NCBI GenBank assembly: GCA_041987205.1
Contig: JBHIWX010000056.1
Location: 1-28,926, forward strand
DNA: 28,926 bases
Direction of reading: 5' to 3'
DNA from: BOKV01 sp041987205
Lineage (GTDB): Bacteria; Pseudomonadota; Alphaproteobacteria; Rhizobiales; Rhizobiaceae
Below, piece by piece: positions 8,346 through 15,945 of the stretch (positions within the stretch are counted from its first letter, which is position 1; every line of letters starts with the position of its first letter). The position numbers were made by a program, and so were the translations under genes. The notes beneath the pieces were generated by a model. That model saw only the letters and a program-made list of their open reading frames with translations. It did not search any database and was not told the DNA's origin.

Positions 8346-8918
8346 ATGTTCATCCAGACCGAGGCGACGCCCAATCCCGCCACGTTGAAATTCCTGCCCG
8401 GCAAGACCGTACTGAGCGGCGGGCCAGCCGATTACCGCACGCCCGACGACGCGACGGGTTCGCCCCTTGCCGCCAGCCTGTTCCAAATTCCCGGCGTCAC
8501 CGGGGTCTTTCTCGGCGATGATTTCATCACCGTGACCAAGGAAGAGCGCGGCGAGCAGGGCTTCGACTGGACGCACATGAAGCCTGCCATTCTCGGCGCA
8601 ATCATGGAGCATTACGCTTCCGGCCGCCCGGTCGTCGAGGAAGTCTCGCAGGCCGCGACCGAGGACGAGGAGTTCTTCGGTGAGGCCGATGGCCAGATCG
8701 TCGACACCATCAAGGAATTGCTCGACACCCGGGTCCGCCCGGCCGTGTCGCAGGATGGCGGCGACATCACCTTCCGCGGCTACAAGGACGGCATCGTCTA
8801 TCTCTACATGCGCGGCGCCTGCGCCGGCTGCCCGTCGTCCACCGCGACGCTGAAATACGGCATCCAGAACCTGCTGCAGCACTTCATTCCCGAGGTGCGC
8901 GAGGTCGAGGCGGTCTGA
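8346..8918 (+). CDS. NifU-family Fe-S cluster carrier (Nfu type)
   Basis: The 190-residue protein combines an N-terminal Nfu_N domain (MFIQTEATPNPATLKFLPG onwards, to about residue 88) with a C-terminal NifU-like domain (about 115-185). The C-terminal domain holds the cluster-binding CxxC at C159 and C162 (RGACAGCPSSTATLK). This layout matches mitochondrial NFU1 and alphaproteobacterial homologues. These proteins bind and pass [4Fe-4S] clusters to target enzymes in the cytosol. A GGAG at 8334-8337, 8 bases from the ATG, supports the start. The 205-bp region before it carries a promoter candidate and an Irr-box-like palindrome, so regulation by iron or haem is likely. A small hairpin (CCCGG 8308-8312 / CCGGG 8320-8324) precedes the ribosome binding site. 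Confidence 0.95.
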   Translation: MFIQTEATPNPATLKFLPGKTVLSGGPADYRTPDDATGSPLAASLFQIPGVTGVFLGDDFITVTKEERGEQGFDWTHMKPAILGAIMEHYASGRPVVEEVSQAATEDEEFFGEADGQIVDTIKELLDTRVRPAVSQDGGDITFRGYKDGIVYLYMRGACAGCPSSTATLKYGIQNLLQHFIPEVREVEAV

Positions 8919-8927
8919 TCCGCCTCG
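8906..8927 (+). terminator. Stem-loop overlapping the NifU-type gene stop codon
   Basis: CGAGGCGG (8906-8913) pairs perfectly with CCGCCTCG (8920-8927) around a 6-base loop that contains the TGA stop (8916-8918). No T-run follows. It may stabilise the transcript end or act as a weak terminator before tsaB. Confidence 0.35.
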
Positions 8928-9004
8928 CAGCCTGCCCCCGAAGCGTCGCGTCGACCCGATTCCGGGTTGGGCATTTGCATCGGCGGCGTGGTAACGGATA
9001 GCCC

Positions 9005-9688
9005 ATGATTACCCTGGCGATCGACACCAGCGCGCATCTTTGCGCAGCCGCGCTCCATGACGGCGAAACCGATGCCATGCTGGCGGAATGCAGCGAGGAC
9101 ATCGGCCGCGGCCATGCCGAGCGGCTGATGGACACGATCGACCGCGTCATGACCGATGCCGGCATCGGCTATCCCGACCTTGGCAGGATTGCCGCAAGCG
9201 TCGGTCCGGGCAGCTTCACCGGATTGCGGGTCGGCCTCGCCACCGCGCGCGGCATCGCGCTCGGTCTCGGCGTGCCGGCAGTCGGTGTCGGCGTGCACGA
9301 CGCCATGCGGCTGACCGCCGAAGCAGAAGGCCATGGCCCGTCTTCACCGCTTCTGGTCGTGCTCGATGCCCGGCGTGACGAGGCCTATGCCCGGTTCTTC
9401 GGCGGCGGCGAAGGGCTTCCGCAAGCCCCGTTCGTCGCCACCTATGACCGGCTCGCCGAAATGTTGGCCGGAACGGACGAACTGGCGCTGTGCGGTTCCG
9501 GCGCCGACCGGCTGGCCGAAACCGCCAGCCGCAGCCTGCCCATCGTTCATCGCCTCGCCGCCGCGCCGATTGCCGCCTATGCAAGGCTGGGCTCGGCCGC
9601 CGAATCAACCGGCGCGCGCCCGGAACCGCTTTATCTCAGAGCCCCCGACGCCAAGCCGCAGACCGGCTTCGCGCTGGCGCGGGCCTGA
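9005..9688 (+). CDS. tsaB: tRNA threonylcarbamoyladenosine biosynthesis protein TsaB
   Basis: The 227-residue ASKHA-fold protein is the inactive partner of TsaD in the complex that makes t6A37 in ANN-decoding tRNAs. The N-terminal strand MITLAIDTSAHLCAAAL and the motif GPGSFTGLRVG (67-77) followed by LATARGIALGLGVPAVGV are the family hallmarks. The C-terminal end (PEPLYLRAPDAK) matches the common PxYLR ending. The 86-bp spacer before it has no clear promoter. The rimI start lies 15 bases after its stop, so tsaB-rimI form the usual translation-linked pair. Confidence 0.95.
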   Translation: MITLAIDTSAHLCAAALHDGETDAMLAECSEDIGRGHAERLMDTIDRVMTDAGIGYPDLGRIAASVGPGSFTGLRVGLATARGIALGLGVPAVGVGVHDAMRLTAEAEGHGPSSPLLVVLDARRDEAYARFFGGGEGLPQAPFVATYDRLAEMLAGTDELALCGSGADRLAETASRSLPIVHRLAAAPIAAYARLGSAAESTGARPEPLYLRAPDAKPQTGFALARA

Positions 9689-9703
9689 TCGGGAGCGGGG
9701 ACG

Positions 9704-10234
9704 ATGGTCTGGCGGTTCTGGCGCAAGCCAAACTATATTGCGGTTGCGGCGACGCATGACGATCCGCCCGTGCTCGCCGAAATCCACGAGGCGAGCTTTC
9801 CCCATGGCTGGGACGTCGACGCGCTTGACCGGATGCTGGACGCTGACGGCATGATCGCGCTGATCGCCAGACGGGAAGATGGCGATACCTCGCCGGTGGG
9901 CTTCGTGCTGGCGCGCTCCACCGGCGAGGAAGCCGAGATCATCACCATCGCCACCGATCCCGCCGTGCGTGGCAGGGGCATTGGCCGCCTGCTGATGGAG
10001 GAGGCGATTCGCCGCCTGCAGCACGACCGGGTCCCGCGCCTGTTCCTCGAAGTATCGGAGCGCAATGCCGCCGCGCTGGCGCTGTACCGTTCGCTGGGCT
10101 TCCGCAAGGTTGGCGAGCGCAAGGGCTACTACGCCTCGCATGCGCCCTCCATCTCCGACCGCACGCGCGAAGCCTCGGGCGCGCCGCCCGCCACGCCGCC
10201 GGCCGCGCTTGTCATGGAACGGGTTCTTCGTTAG
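9704..10234 (+). CDS. rimI: GNAT N-acetyltransferase RimI (ribosomal protein bS18 family)
   Basis: The 176-residue GNAT-fold protein has the acetyl-CoA pyrophosphate-binding motif RGRGIG (89-94) after IITIATDPAV, and the LEVSERNAAALALYRSLGF segment (115-133) with N121 and Y128 in the usual catalytic-side positions. RimI acetylates the N-terminal alanine of ribosomal protein S18; annotation as RimI here rests mainly on pairing with tsaB. The chain is longer than E. coli RimI because of a disordered, alanine/proline-rich insert near residues 155-170 before the last strand (AALVMERVL). A GGGGAC element precedes the ATG. Confidence 0.9.
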   Translation: MVWRFWRKPNYIAVAATHDDPPVLAEIHEASFPHGWDVDALDRMLDADGMIALIARREDGDTSPVGFVLARSTGEEAEIITIATDPAVRGRGIGRLLMEEAIRRLQHDRVPRLFLEVSERNAAALALYRSLGFRKVGERKGYYASHAPSISDRTREASGAPPATPPAALVMERVLR

Positions 10235-10265
10235 ACCCGAGCCGTTCCACAGGCGGGGAAAGCCG

Positions 10266-10712
10266 ATGAGTCTCGAGGATCTCTGCGCACAGAAAGGCCT
10301 GCGCATGACCGAGCAACGCAGGGTCGTTGCGCGCGTCCTCGAGGATTCCGACGATCATCCCGATGTCGAGGAACTCTACCGCCGCGCCTCACAGATCGAT
10401 TCGAGGATCTCCATCGCCACGGTCTACCGCACGGTCAAGCTGCTCGAGGATTTCAACATCATCGAACGCCATGATTTCCGCGACGGCCGCTCGCGCTACG
10501 AGGCCGCGCCGGAGGACCATCACGACCATCTCATCGACCTGAAGACCGGTCAGGTGATCGAGTTCGCCAATGAGGAGATCGAGCGCCTGCAGGAGGAGAT
10601 CGCGCGGCGGCTGGGCTTCCGGCTGGTCGACCATCGCCTCGAACTCTACGGCGTGCCGCTCAAGCCGGGCGAAGGGACGAAGACCAAGCCCGACGATCCG
10701 TCCGGCTCCTGA
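10266..10712 (+). CDS. fur: Fur-family metalloregulator (alphaproteobacterial Fur/Mur type)
   Basis: The 148-residue protein has an N-terminal winged helix (LRMTEQRRVVARVLEDSDDHPDVEELYRR ... ISIATVYRTVKLLED) and a C-terminal metal-binding dimer domain with the HHDH cluster (85-88), E99 and H123. The positions where E. coli Fur has structural-zinc cysteines read LIDLKTG here, so there is no such site. That is typical of rhizobial Fur homologues, several of which respond to manganese and are called Mur. There is no haem regulatory GCPWHD-type motif, so it is not Irr. The frame extends upstream through the end of rimI, but the ATG at 10266 behind GGCGGGGAAAG gives the family's normal N-terminus. 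Iron versus manganese specificity cannot be decided here. Confidence 0.93.
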   Translation: MSLEDLCAQKGLRMTEQRRVVARVLEDSDDHPDVEELYRRASQIDSRISIATVYRTVKLLEDFNIIERHDFRDGRSRYEAAPEDHHDHLIDLKTGQVIEFANEEIERLQEEIARRLGFRLVDHRLELYGVPLKPGEGTKTKPDDPSGS

Positions 10713-10730
10713 TCTAATCGCTGATCACTC

Positions 10731-11537
10731 ATGGCAGCGAAAATCCGCCTTGTCCTGGCTCTGCTGGTCCTGATTCCGGTGACGATCGTGCTCGTCCCGA
10801 TACAGGTCGTGGCGATGCGGCTTCACCGGCCGGTCGCAAGATCGATCCCCGTCCTGTGGCACCGGATTGCGCTCGCGATCATTGGCGTGCGCGTTCATGT
10901 CCATGGTCCGCGCCCGACCGCCCATCCGCTGCTGATCGTGTCCAACCATCTCTCATGGTCGGACATTCTGGTGCTGGGCTCGATCACCCAATTGTGCTTC
11001 GTCGCCAAGCAGGAGGTGAAGAGCTGGCACGGCATCAATCTGCTCGCCTGGCTCCAGCGCACCGTTTTCATCGACCGCAATCGCCGGCACGACAGTGCCA
11101 ACCAGGCCGACACCATCGCCCGGCGCATGTCCGAGGGCGACACAATGGTCCTCTTTGCCGAGGGCACGACCGGCGACGGCCATCGCGTCGGACCCTTCAA
11201 GTCGGCACTGTTCGGTGCGGTCCATGCCGCGCTTTCCCAGGCGCATCTCAAGAGCGTCACCGTGCAGCCCGTCGCCATCGCCTATACCCGTCTGCAGGGT
11301 CTGCCGCTCGGCCGCGTTCATCAGGCGCGCGCCTCCTGGCCGGGCGATGTGGCGCTCGGGTCGCACCTCATCGCCTTTCTTCTTGCCGGAGCCTATGATG
11401 TCGACGTGGTGTTCGGCGCGCCGACGACCTTCACTGCCGAGACCGGCCGAAAGCAGATCGCCGCGCTCACTTACGAGCAGGTCCGCTCGTCCTTCACGCG
11501 GGCCATGCGCATGCGCCTGCCAGCGCATGACGCTTGA
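10731..11537 (+). CDS. plsC: PlsC-family lysophospholipid acyltransferase (1-acylglycerol-3-phosphate or lyso-ornithine lipid)
   Basis: The 268-residue protein begins with a membrane segment (about 6-28, LVLALLVLIPVTIVLVPIQVV). It carries the acyltransferase motif NHLSWSD (72-78, NHx4D) and the substrate-binding block FAEGTTGDGHRVGPFKS (142-158, with EGTT at 144-147). It transfers an acyl chain to a lyso-lipid at the inner membrane, normally the second acylation giving phosphatidic acid. As I recall, the Sinorhizobium lyso-ornithine-lipid acyltransferase OlsA is a PlsC-family protein encoded close to miaB, so this could be OlsA rather than PlsC. It starts 18 bases after fur and is followed by miaB after 47 bases, in the same transcription direction. 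Confidence 0.9.
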   Translation: MAAKIRLVLALLVLIPVTIVLVPIQVVAMRLHRPVARSIPVLWHRIALAIIGVRVHVHGPRPTAHPLLIVSNHLSWSDILVLGSITQLCFVAKQEVKSWHGINLLAWLQRTVFIDRNRRHDSANQADTIARRMSEGDTMVLFAEGTTGDGHRVGPFKSALFGAVHAALSQAHLKSVTVQPVAIAYTRLQGLPLGRVHQARASWPGDVALGSHLIAFLLAGAYDVDVVFGAPTTFTAETGRKQIAALTYEQVRSSFTRAMRMRLPAHDA

Positions 11538-11584
11538 TCGTCCTTCCGCACGGCGATAGAACCCGCCCTTCAGGCAGGAACCCG

Positions 11585-12991
11585 ATGAACGTACTGACAA
11601 AACCCGACACCGCCACGGCCGGCGAGACCCTGCGCAACACGCTCAAGGTCTTCGTCAAGACCTATGGCTGCCAGATGAATGTCTACGACTCGCAGCGCAT
11701 GGGCGACGTGCTCGCCGGTGTTGGCTACGAGGCGACGGCGACGCCCGACGACGCGGACCTGATCGTGCTCAACACCTGCCATATCCGCGAAAAGGCGGCC
11801 GAGAAGGTCTATTCCGAGCTCGGCCGGCTGCGCGCGGTCAAGAAGGCGCGCGCGGCGCGGGGCAAGGAAACCCGGATCGCCGTCGCCGGCTGTGTCGCGC
11901 AGGCCGAGGGTCATGAGATCGTCGCCCGCGCGCCCGTGGTCGACCTCGTGGTCGGGCCGCAGACCTATCACCGCCTGCCCGAATATCTTGATCGCGCCAG
12001 ACAGGGTGAAACGGTAGTCGAGACCGAATTCGCCATCGAGGAGAAATTCGCCGTCCTTCCCGAGGCTGCGCCGGTGGCGGGCAGGGCGCGCACCGGCAAG
12101 GCGCCGGTCACCGCCTTCGTCACCGTGCAGGAAGGCTGCGACAAGTTCTGCACCTTCTGTGTCGTGCCCTATACGCGCGGCGCCGAGGTGTCGCGTTCGG
12201 TCGCCCAGATCGTCGAGGAGGCGAAGCGGCTCGCGGGTTCCGGCGTGCGCGAGATCACCCTGCTCGGCCAGAACGTCAATGCCTGGCACGGCGCCGGTGC
12301 GGATGGCAGGCAATGGCGGCTCGGCGAATTGCTGCACGCGCTTGCCGATATCGATGGCCTTGAGCGGCTGCGCTACACGACCAGCCATCCCATCGACATG
12401 GATGACGGGCTGATCGAGGCCCATCGCGACCTCGGCAAGCTGATGCCCTATCTGCACTTGCCGGTGCAGGCCGGTGCCGACCGTGTCCTCAAGGCGATGA
12501 ACCGTCACCATACGAGGGCGCATTATTTCGATCTGGTCGCGCGCATTCGCGCCGCCCGCCCCGATCTCGCGCTATCCGGCGATTTCATCGTCGGCTTCCC
12601 GGGCGAGACGGAAGAAGAATTTCGGGACACGCTTTCGCTGATCGCCGAGGTCGGCTACGCGCAGGCCTTCTCCTTCAAATACTCGCCGAGGCCCGGCACG
12701 CCCGGCGCCGATCTGCCCGGTCAGGTGCCCGAAGCGGAAAAGACGGAGCGCCTCGCGAGGCTGCAGGCGCTGCTGAACGAGCAGCAGCATCAGTTCAACC
12801 TTTCCATGGTCGGCAGGCGGATGGATGTGCTGATCGAGAAACCCGGCCGCAAGCCGGGCCAGCTCGCCAGCCGTTCACCCTGGCTGCAGACCGTCATCCT
12901 CGGCGAGAACGCGGGCCATGTCGGCGACATCGTGCCGGTGCGCATCGTCTCGGCCGGCCCGAATTCGCTCGCCGGCGAGGTCATTGCTTGA
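11585..12991 (+). CDS. miaB: tRNA-2-methylthio-N6-dimethylallyladenosine synthase MiaB
   Basis: The 468-residue radical-SAM methylthiotransferase adds a methylthio group to i6A37 of tRNAs reading UNN codons. The N-terminal UPF0004 domain holds the auxiliary-cluster cysteines C29, C65 and C103 (KTYGCQMN, NTCHIREKA, AGCVAQAEG). The radical-SAM triad is C185, C189 and C192 in EGCDKFCTFCVVPYTRG. A TRAM domain occupies about residues 400-468. The open frame reaches 11534, but the ATG at 11585 behind CAGGCAGGAA is the likely start. It closes the tsaB-rimI-fur-plsC-miaB run and complements tsaB, as both modify position 37 of tRNAs. Confidence 0.97.
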   Translation: MNVLTKPDTATAGETLRNTLKVFVKTYGCQMNVYDSQRMGDVLAGVGYEATATPDDADLIVLNTCHIREKAAEKVYSELGRLRAVKKARAARGKETRIAVAGCVAQAEGHEIVARAPVVDLVVGPQTYHRLPEYLDRARQGETVVETEFAIEEKFAVLPEAAPVAGRARTGKAPVTAFVTVQEGCDKFCTFCVVPYTRGAEVSRSVAQIVEEAKRLAGSGVREITLLGQNVNAWHGAGADGRQWRLGELLHALADIDGLERLRYTTSHPIDMDDGLIEAHRDLGKLMPYLHLPVQAGADRVLKAMNRHHTRAHYFDLVARIRAARPDLALSGDFIVGFPGETEEEFRDTLSLIAEVGYAQAFSFKYSPRPGTPGADLPGQVPEAEKTERLARLQALLNEQQHQFNLSMVGRRMDVLIEKPGRKPGQLASRSPWLQTVILGENAGHVGDIVPVRIVSAGPNSLAGEVIA

Positions 12992-13026
12992 TTCGTCTGT
13001 AGCTGAGCGCTCTGTCGTATTCGCGA

Positions 13027-13055
13027 TTGTTGCGCTGCGTCATTGCGGTTAGACT
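13027..13055 (+). promoter_or_regulatory. Promoter candidate upstream of phoH
   Basis: TTGTTG (13027-13032) and TAGACT (13050-13055) are 17 bp apart in the 163-bp miaB-phoH spacer. The -35 box is weak. If used, it gives a leader of about 90 nt for phoH-ybeY. No other structure stands out in this spacer. Confidence 0.3.
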
Positions 13056-13154
13056 TGAAATCGAACCGGATTCGCCGCAACTGTCATGCGGATGTGAGGA
13101 TCCGGGTGGAGAAACCGCACTGAAGACTGCAGAACGGGCAATCATGGAGACGCG

Positions 13155-14204
13155 TTGTTGAACGCCTACGAGCAGGGCCTGAAAACCGGATCGGGCGCGT
13201 CCGATCTGGAGCACCTCGTGCTTACCTTCGACAACAACCGGCTTGCCACCCAGCTTTTCGGCCAGTTCGACGAACATCTGGCGATGATCGAGCAGCAGTT
13301 CGGCGTCGATGCGGTGGCGCGCGGCAACATGATCGACATGCGCGGTTCGGCCGACGCGGTTCGCCGCGCCCGCCTCGCGCTCGAACATCTCTATGCGCGC
13401 CTCGAGTCCGGCGAGCGGATCGAACCGGGCGATGTCGACGGCGCGATCCGCATGGCGGTCGCCGACGACCAGCTCTCCCTGCCGACGCTTGAGAAGGGCG
13501 GCCGGCTGGCGATGGCCCAGATCGGCACGCGGCGCAAGGTCATCCAGGCGCGCACGCCCACGCAGGACGCCTATATCCGCGCCATGGACCGTTCACAACT
13601 CGTCTTCGGCGTCGGCCCTGCCGGCACCGGCAAGACCTATCTGGCCGTCGCCTATGCCGCGGCCCTGCTCGAGCGCGGCGCCGTCGACCGCATCGTGCTG
13701 TCACGCCCGGCCGTCGAGGCCGGCGAGCGGCTGGGCTTCCTGCCCGGCGACATGAAGGAGAAGGTCGACCCCTATCTGCGGCCGCTCTACGACGCGCTCT
13801 ACGACATGATCCCCGGCGAGAAGGTCGAACGCGCCATCACGTCCGGCGTCATCGAAATCGCGCCGCTCGCCTTCATGCGCGGGCGCACCCTGTCCAACGC
13901 CGCCGTCATTCTCGACGAGGCGCAGAACACGACATCGATGCAGATGAAGATGTTCCTGACACGGCTGGGCGAGAATTCCCGGATGATCGTCACCGGCGAT
14001 CCGAGCCAGATCGATTTGCCGCCGGGCCAGAAATCCGGCCTGGTCGAGGCCCTGTCGATCCTCGACCGGGTCGAGGGTGTCTCCCGCATCGAGTTCACCG
14101 CCTCCGACGTGGTGCGCCACAAGCTGGTCGAGGCGATCGTCAATGCCTATGACGAGGCCGGACGCCGCGCCGCGCAGGCGAAGAAGGGCTCCGACCGGTC
14201 TTGA
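13155..14204 (+). CDS. phoH: PhoH-family ATPase (YbeZ)
   Basis: The protein of about 349 residues has an N-terminal KH-like region (LTFDNNRLATQLFGQFDEHLAMIEQQFGV) and a P-loop NTPase domain. Walker A is GPAGTGKT (154-161), Walker B is VILDEAQ (251-257), and TGDPSQIDLP is the sensor segment. PhoH/YbeZ is a cytosolic ATPase that works with the endoribonuclease YbeY in rRNA maturation and stress. No ATG or GTG is available between the upstream stop (13095) and the conserved region, so translation must start at TTG 13155 or TTG 13158. The GGAG at 13146-13149 fits 13158 best (8 bases). The stop codon overlaps the start of ybeY. Confidence 0.95.
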   Translation: MLNAYEQGLKTGSGASDLEHLVLTFDNNRLATQLFGQFDEHLAMIEQQFGVDAVARGNMIDMRGSADAVRRARLALEHLYARLESGERIEPGDVDGAIRMAVADDQLSLPTLEKGGRLAMAQIGTRRKVIQARTPTQDAYIRAMDRSQLVFGVGPAGTGKTYLAVAYAAALLERGAVDRIVLSRPAVEAGERLGFLPGDMKEKVDPYLRPLYDALYDMIPGEKVERAITSGVIEIAPLAFMRGRTLSNAAVILDEAQNTTSMQMKMFLTRLGENSRMIVTGDPSQIDLPPGQKSGLVEALSILDRVEGVSRIEFTASDVVRHKLVEAIVNAYDEAGRRAAQAKKGSDRS

Positions 14205-14677
14205 CCCCGTCCGTGGACATGACGGTCGAGGCCGGCGCATGGCCCGCCGAAGACGCGCTGCTTCGCACGGTGACGCCCGCCGTCAATGCCGCCATTAGCG
14301 CCGGCGGCCTGCGTTGCCCGGAAGGGGCGGAACTGAGCCTCCTGTTTACCGACGATGCGGCGATGCGCGAGATCAACCGGCAATGGCGCAATGTCGACAA
14401 GCCGACCAACGTGCTTTCCTTCCCCGGCGGCGAGGTCGCACCCGGCGAGATGGCGGGGCCGGTCCTCGGTGACATCGTCTTCGCGCATGAGACAATTGCG
14501 CGCGAGGCCGAGCTTGAAGGCAAGCCTTTCGAACACCATTTGAGCCACATGATCGTTCATGGTTTTTTTCACCTTTTCGGCTATGATCACATTGACGAAG
14601 ACGAAGCGCACGAGATGGAAACGCTCGAGCGCAGGGCGTTGTCCCTGATTGGTGTGGACGATCCCTATGAAAATTGA
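14201..14677 (+). CDS. ybeY: Endoribonuclease YbeY (rRNA maturation factor)
   Basis: The 158-residue single-strand-specific zinc endoribonuclease is involved in 16S rRNA 3' maturation and 70S quality control. The zinc motif H-x3-H-x5-H is complete: H120, H124 and H130 in MIVHGFFHLFGYDH. The conserved LSFPGGE segment and GDIVFAHETI precede it. The preferred start is TTG 14201, which overlaps the phoH stop (TTGA, 14201-14204) and gives the N-terminal length seen in rhizobial homologues (about six residues before the VEAG motif). GTG 14213 and ATG 14219 are alternatives. The overlap suggests translational coupling with phoH, whose product is its known partner. Confidence 0.95.
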   Translation: MTPSVDMTVEAGAWPAEDALLRTVTPAVNAAISAGGLRCPEGAELSLLFTDDAAMREINRQWRNVDKPTNVLSFPGGEVAPGEMAGPVLGDIVFAHETIAREAELEGKPFEHHLSHMIVHGFFHLFGYDHIDEDEAHEMETLERRALSLIGVDDPYEN

Positions 14678-14775
14678 TCTCCACGCGTACAAGCCCCACG
14701 GCGCAATGGCAAAAGCCTTGTGCCGGCTCGGTCCGGAAGACGGCGCGGAAGCGGCCGCGAGGTTTTGAACCAGGC

Positions 14776-15840
14776 ATGAATTCGGCAGACAGTATCGAAA
14801 CGCCGCCCGCGAAGGCCGGGGAACCCGGCGAAACGGAGCCTCCGTCTAACACCGGCTCGACGGCGCTCGTGCCCGTGCCGCCCGAACGCGCCCTCGTGGC
14901 TGCGGACGACCGGCCGCCCGGCTGGCTCGCGCGCCTTTTCGGGTTGCGCAAGCGCGACAATTCCACCCTTCGCGCCGACCTCGCCGACGCGCTCTCGGGC
15001 GACGCCACCGGCCTGCACGCCTTTTCCGACGAGGAAAGGCTGATGCTCAACAACATCCTGCGTTTGCGGGATGTTCGCGTCGAGGATTTGATGGTGCCGC
15101 GCGCCGATATCGAGGCGGTCGAAATCAACATTTCGCTCGGCGAGCTCCTGAAGATCTTCGAGGAATCGGGCCATTCGCGCATGCCCGTCTATGGCGAGAC
15201 GCTCGACGATCCGCGCGGGATGATCCATATCCGAGATGTCGTCGCCCACATCACCAAGACTGCGGCGATGTCGAAATCGGAGATCGCCGCGCGCAGGAAA
15301 CTGCCCGCCGCCAATCTGGACCTCAAGAAGGTCGGCCTCGACAAGCCGCTCGGCTCGCTCAAGCTGGTCCGCAAGGTGCTGTTCGTGCCGCCCTCCATGC
15401 AGGCTGTCAGCCTGCTGGCGCGCATGCAGGCCTCGCGCATCCAGATGGCGCTGGTCATCGACGAATATGGCGGCACCGAGGGCATCGTCTCGCTGGAGGA
15501 CATCGTCGAGGTTATCGTCGGCGACATCGAGGACGAGCATGACGATGACGAGGAGCCGATGATCCTCGACAAGGGCGACGGCGTCTTCGTCGTCGACGCC
15601 AAGGCCGAACTGGACGACGTGGTGGCCGCCGTCGGCAACGGGCTCGATTTCGGCGACCATACCGAAGATGTCGACACGATGGGCGGCCTCGTTTTCGCGC
15701 TGATCGGCCGCGTGCCGGTGCGTGGCGAGGTGGTCGAGGGTCTGGGTTACGAATTCCGGGTCATCGACGCCGACCCGCGCCGTATCAAGCGCATCGAACT
15801 CCTGCCGGCCAAGCGCCGCCGCGTGCGCAAGACCGCCTGA
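14776..15840 (+). CDS. corC: CBS-domain transporter-associated protein, CorC/TlyC (hemolysin) family
   Basis: The 354-residue soluble protein has a disordered N-terminus (1-48). Two CBS domains follow (about 108-160, starting LMVPRADIEAVEI, and about 200-252, ending IVSLEDIVEVIVGDI). The C-terminal CorC_HlyC domain is about 265-350 (DGVFVVDAKAELDDV ... GYEFRVIDAD). It lacks the N-terminal DUF21 membrane domain, so it is the CorC type rather than an integral-membrane CNNM/YfjD type. The family is linked to Mg2+/Co2+ homeostasis and, loosely, to haemolysin; the exact role is unknown. The frame is open back to a TTG at 14674 that overlaps the ybeY stop, but the ATG at 14776 gives the more natural N-terminus. 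The ybeY-corC-lnt order is conserved in many Proteobacteria. Confidence 0.93.
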   Translation: MNSADSIETPPAKAGEPGETEPPSNTGSTALVPVPPERALVAADDRPPGWLARLFGLRKRDNSTLRADLADALSGDATGLHAFSDEERLMLNNILRLRDVRVEDLMVPRADIEAVEINISLGELLKIFEESGHSRMPVYGETLDDPRGMIHIRDVVAHITKTAAMSKSEIAARRKLPAANLDLKKVGLDKPLGSLKLVRKVLFVPPSMQAVSLLARMQASRIQMALVIDEYGGTEGIVSLEDIVEVIVGDIEDEHDDDEEPMILDKGDGVFVVDAKAELDDVVAAVGNGLDFGDHTEDVDTMGGLVFALIGRVPVRGEVVEGLGYEFRVIDADPRRIKRIELLPAKRRRVRKTA

Positions 15841-15945
15841 GCACTATTTCGGCCAAAGCCCTCCCGCGCCCGATAGCTTCTTGCGCTTGACCCGTCGCCT
15901 CCACCGTCTATGCCGGGTTGAGTGGCGGCAAGAGGTGATTCGCGG

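Noticed and set aside
14674..14775. N-terminal extension of CorC from TTG 14674
   Set aside because: The 34 extra residues are basic and unlike family N-termini, and the ATG at 14776 is the more natural start. The extension cannot be fully excluded because of the TTGA overlap with the ybeY stop.
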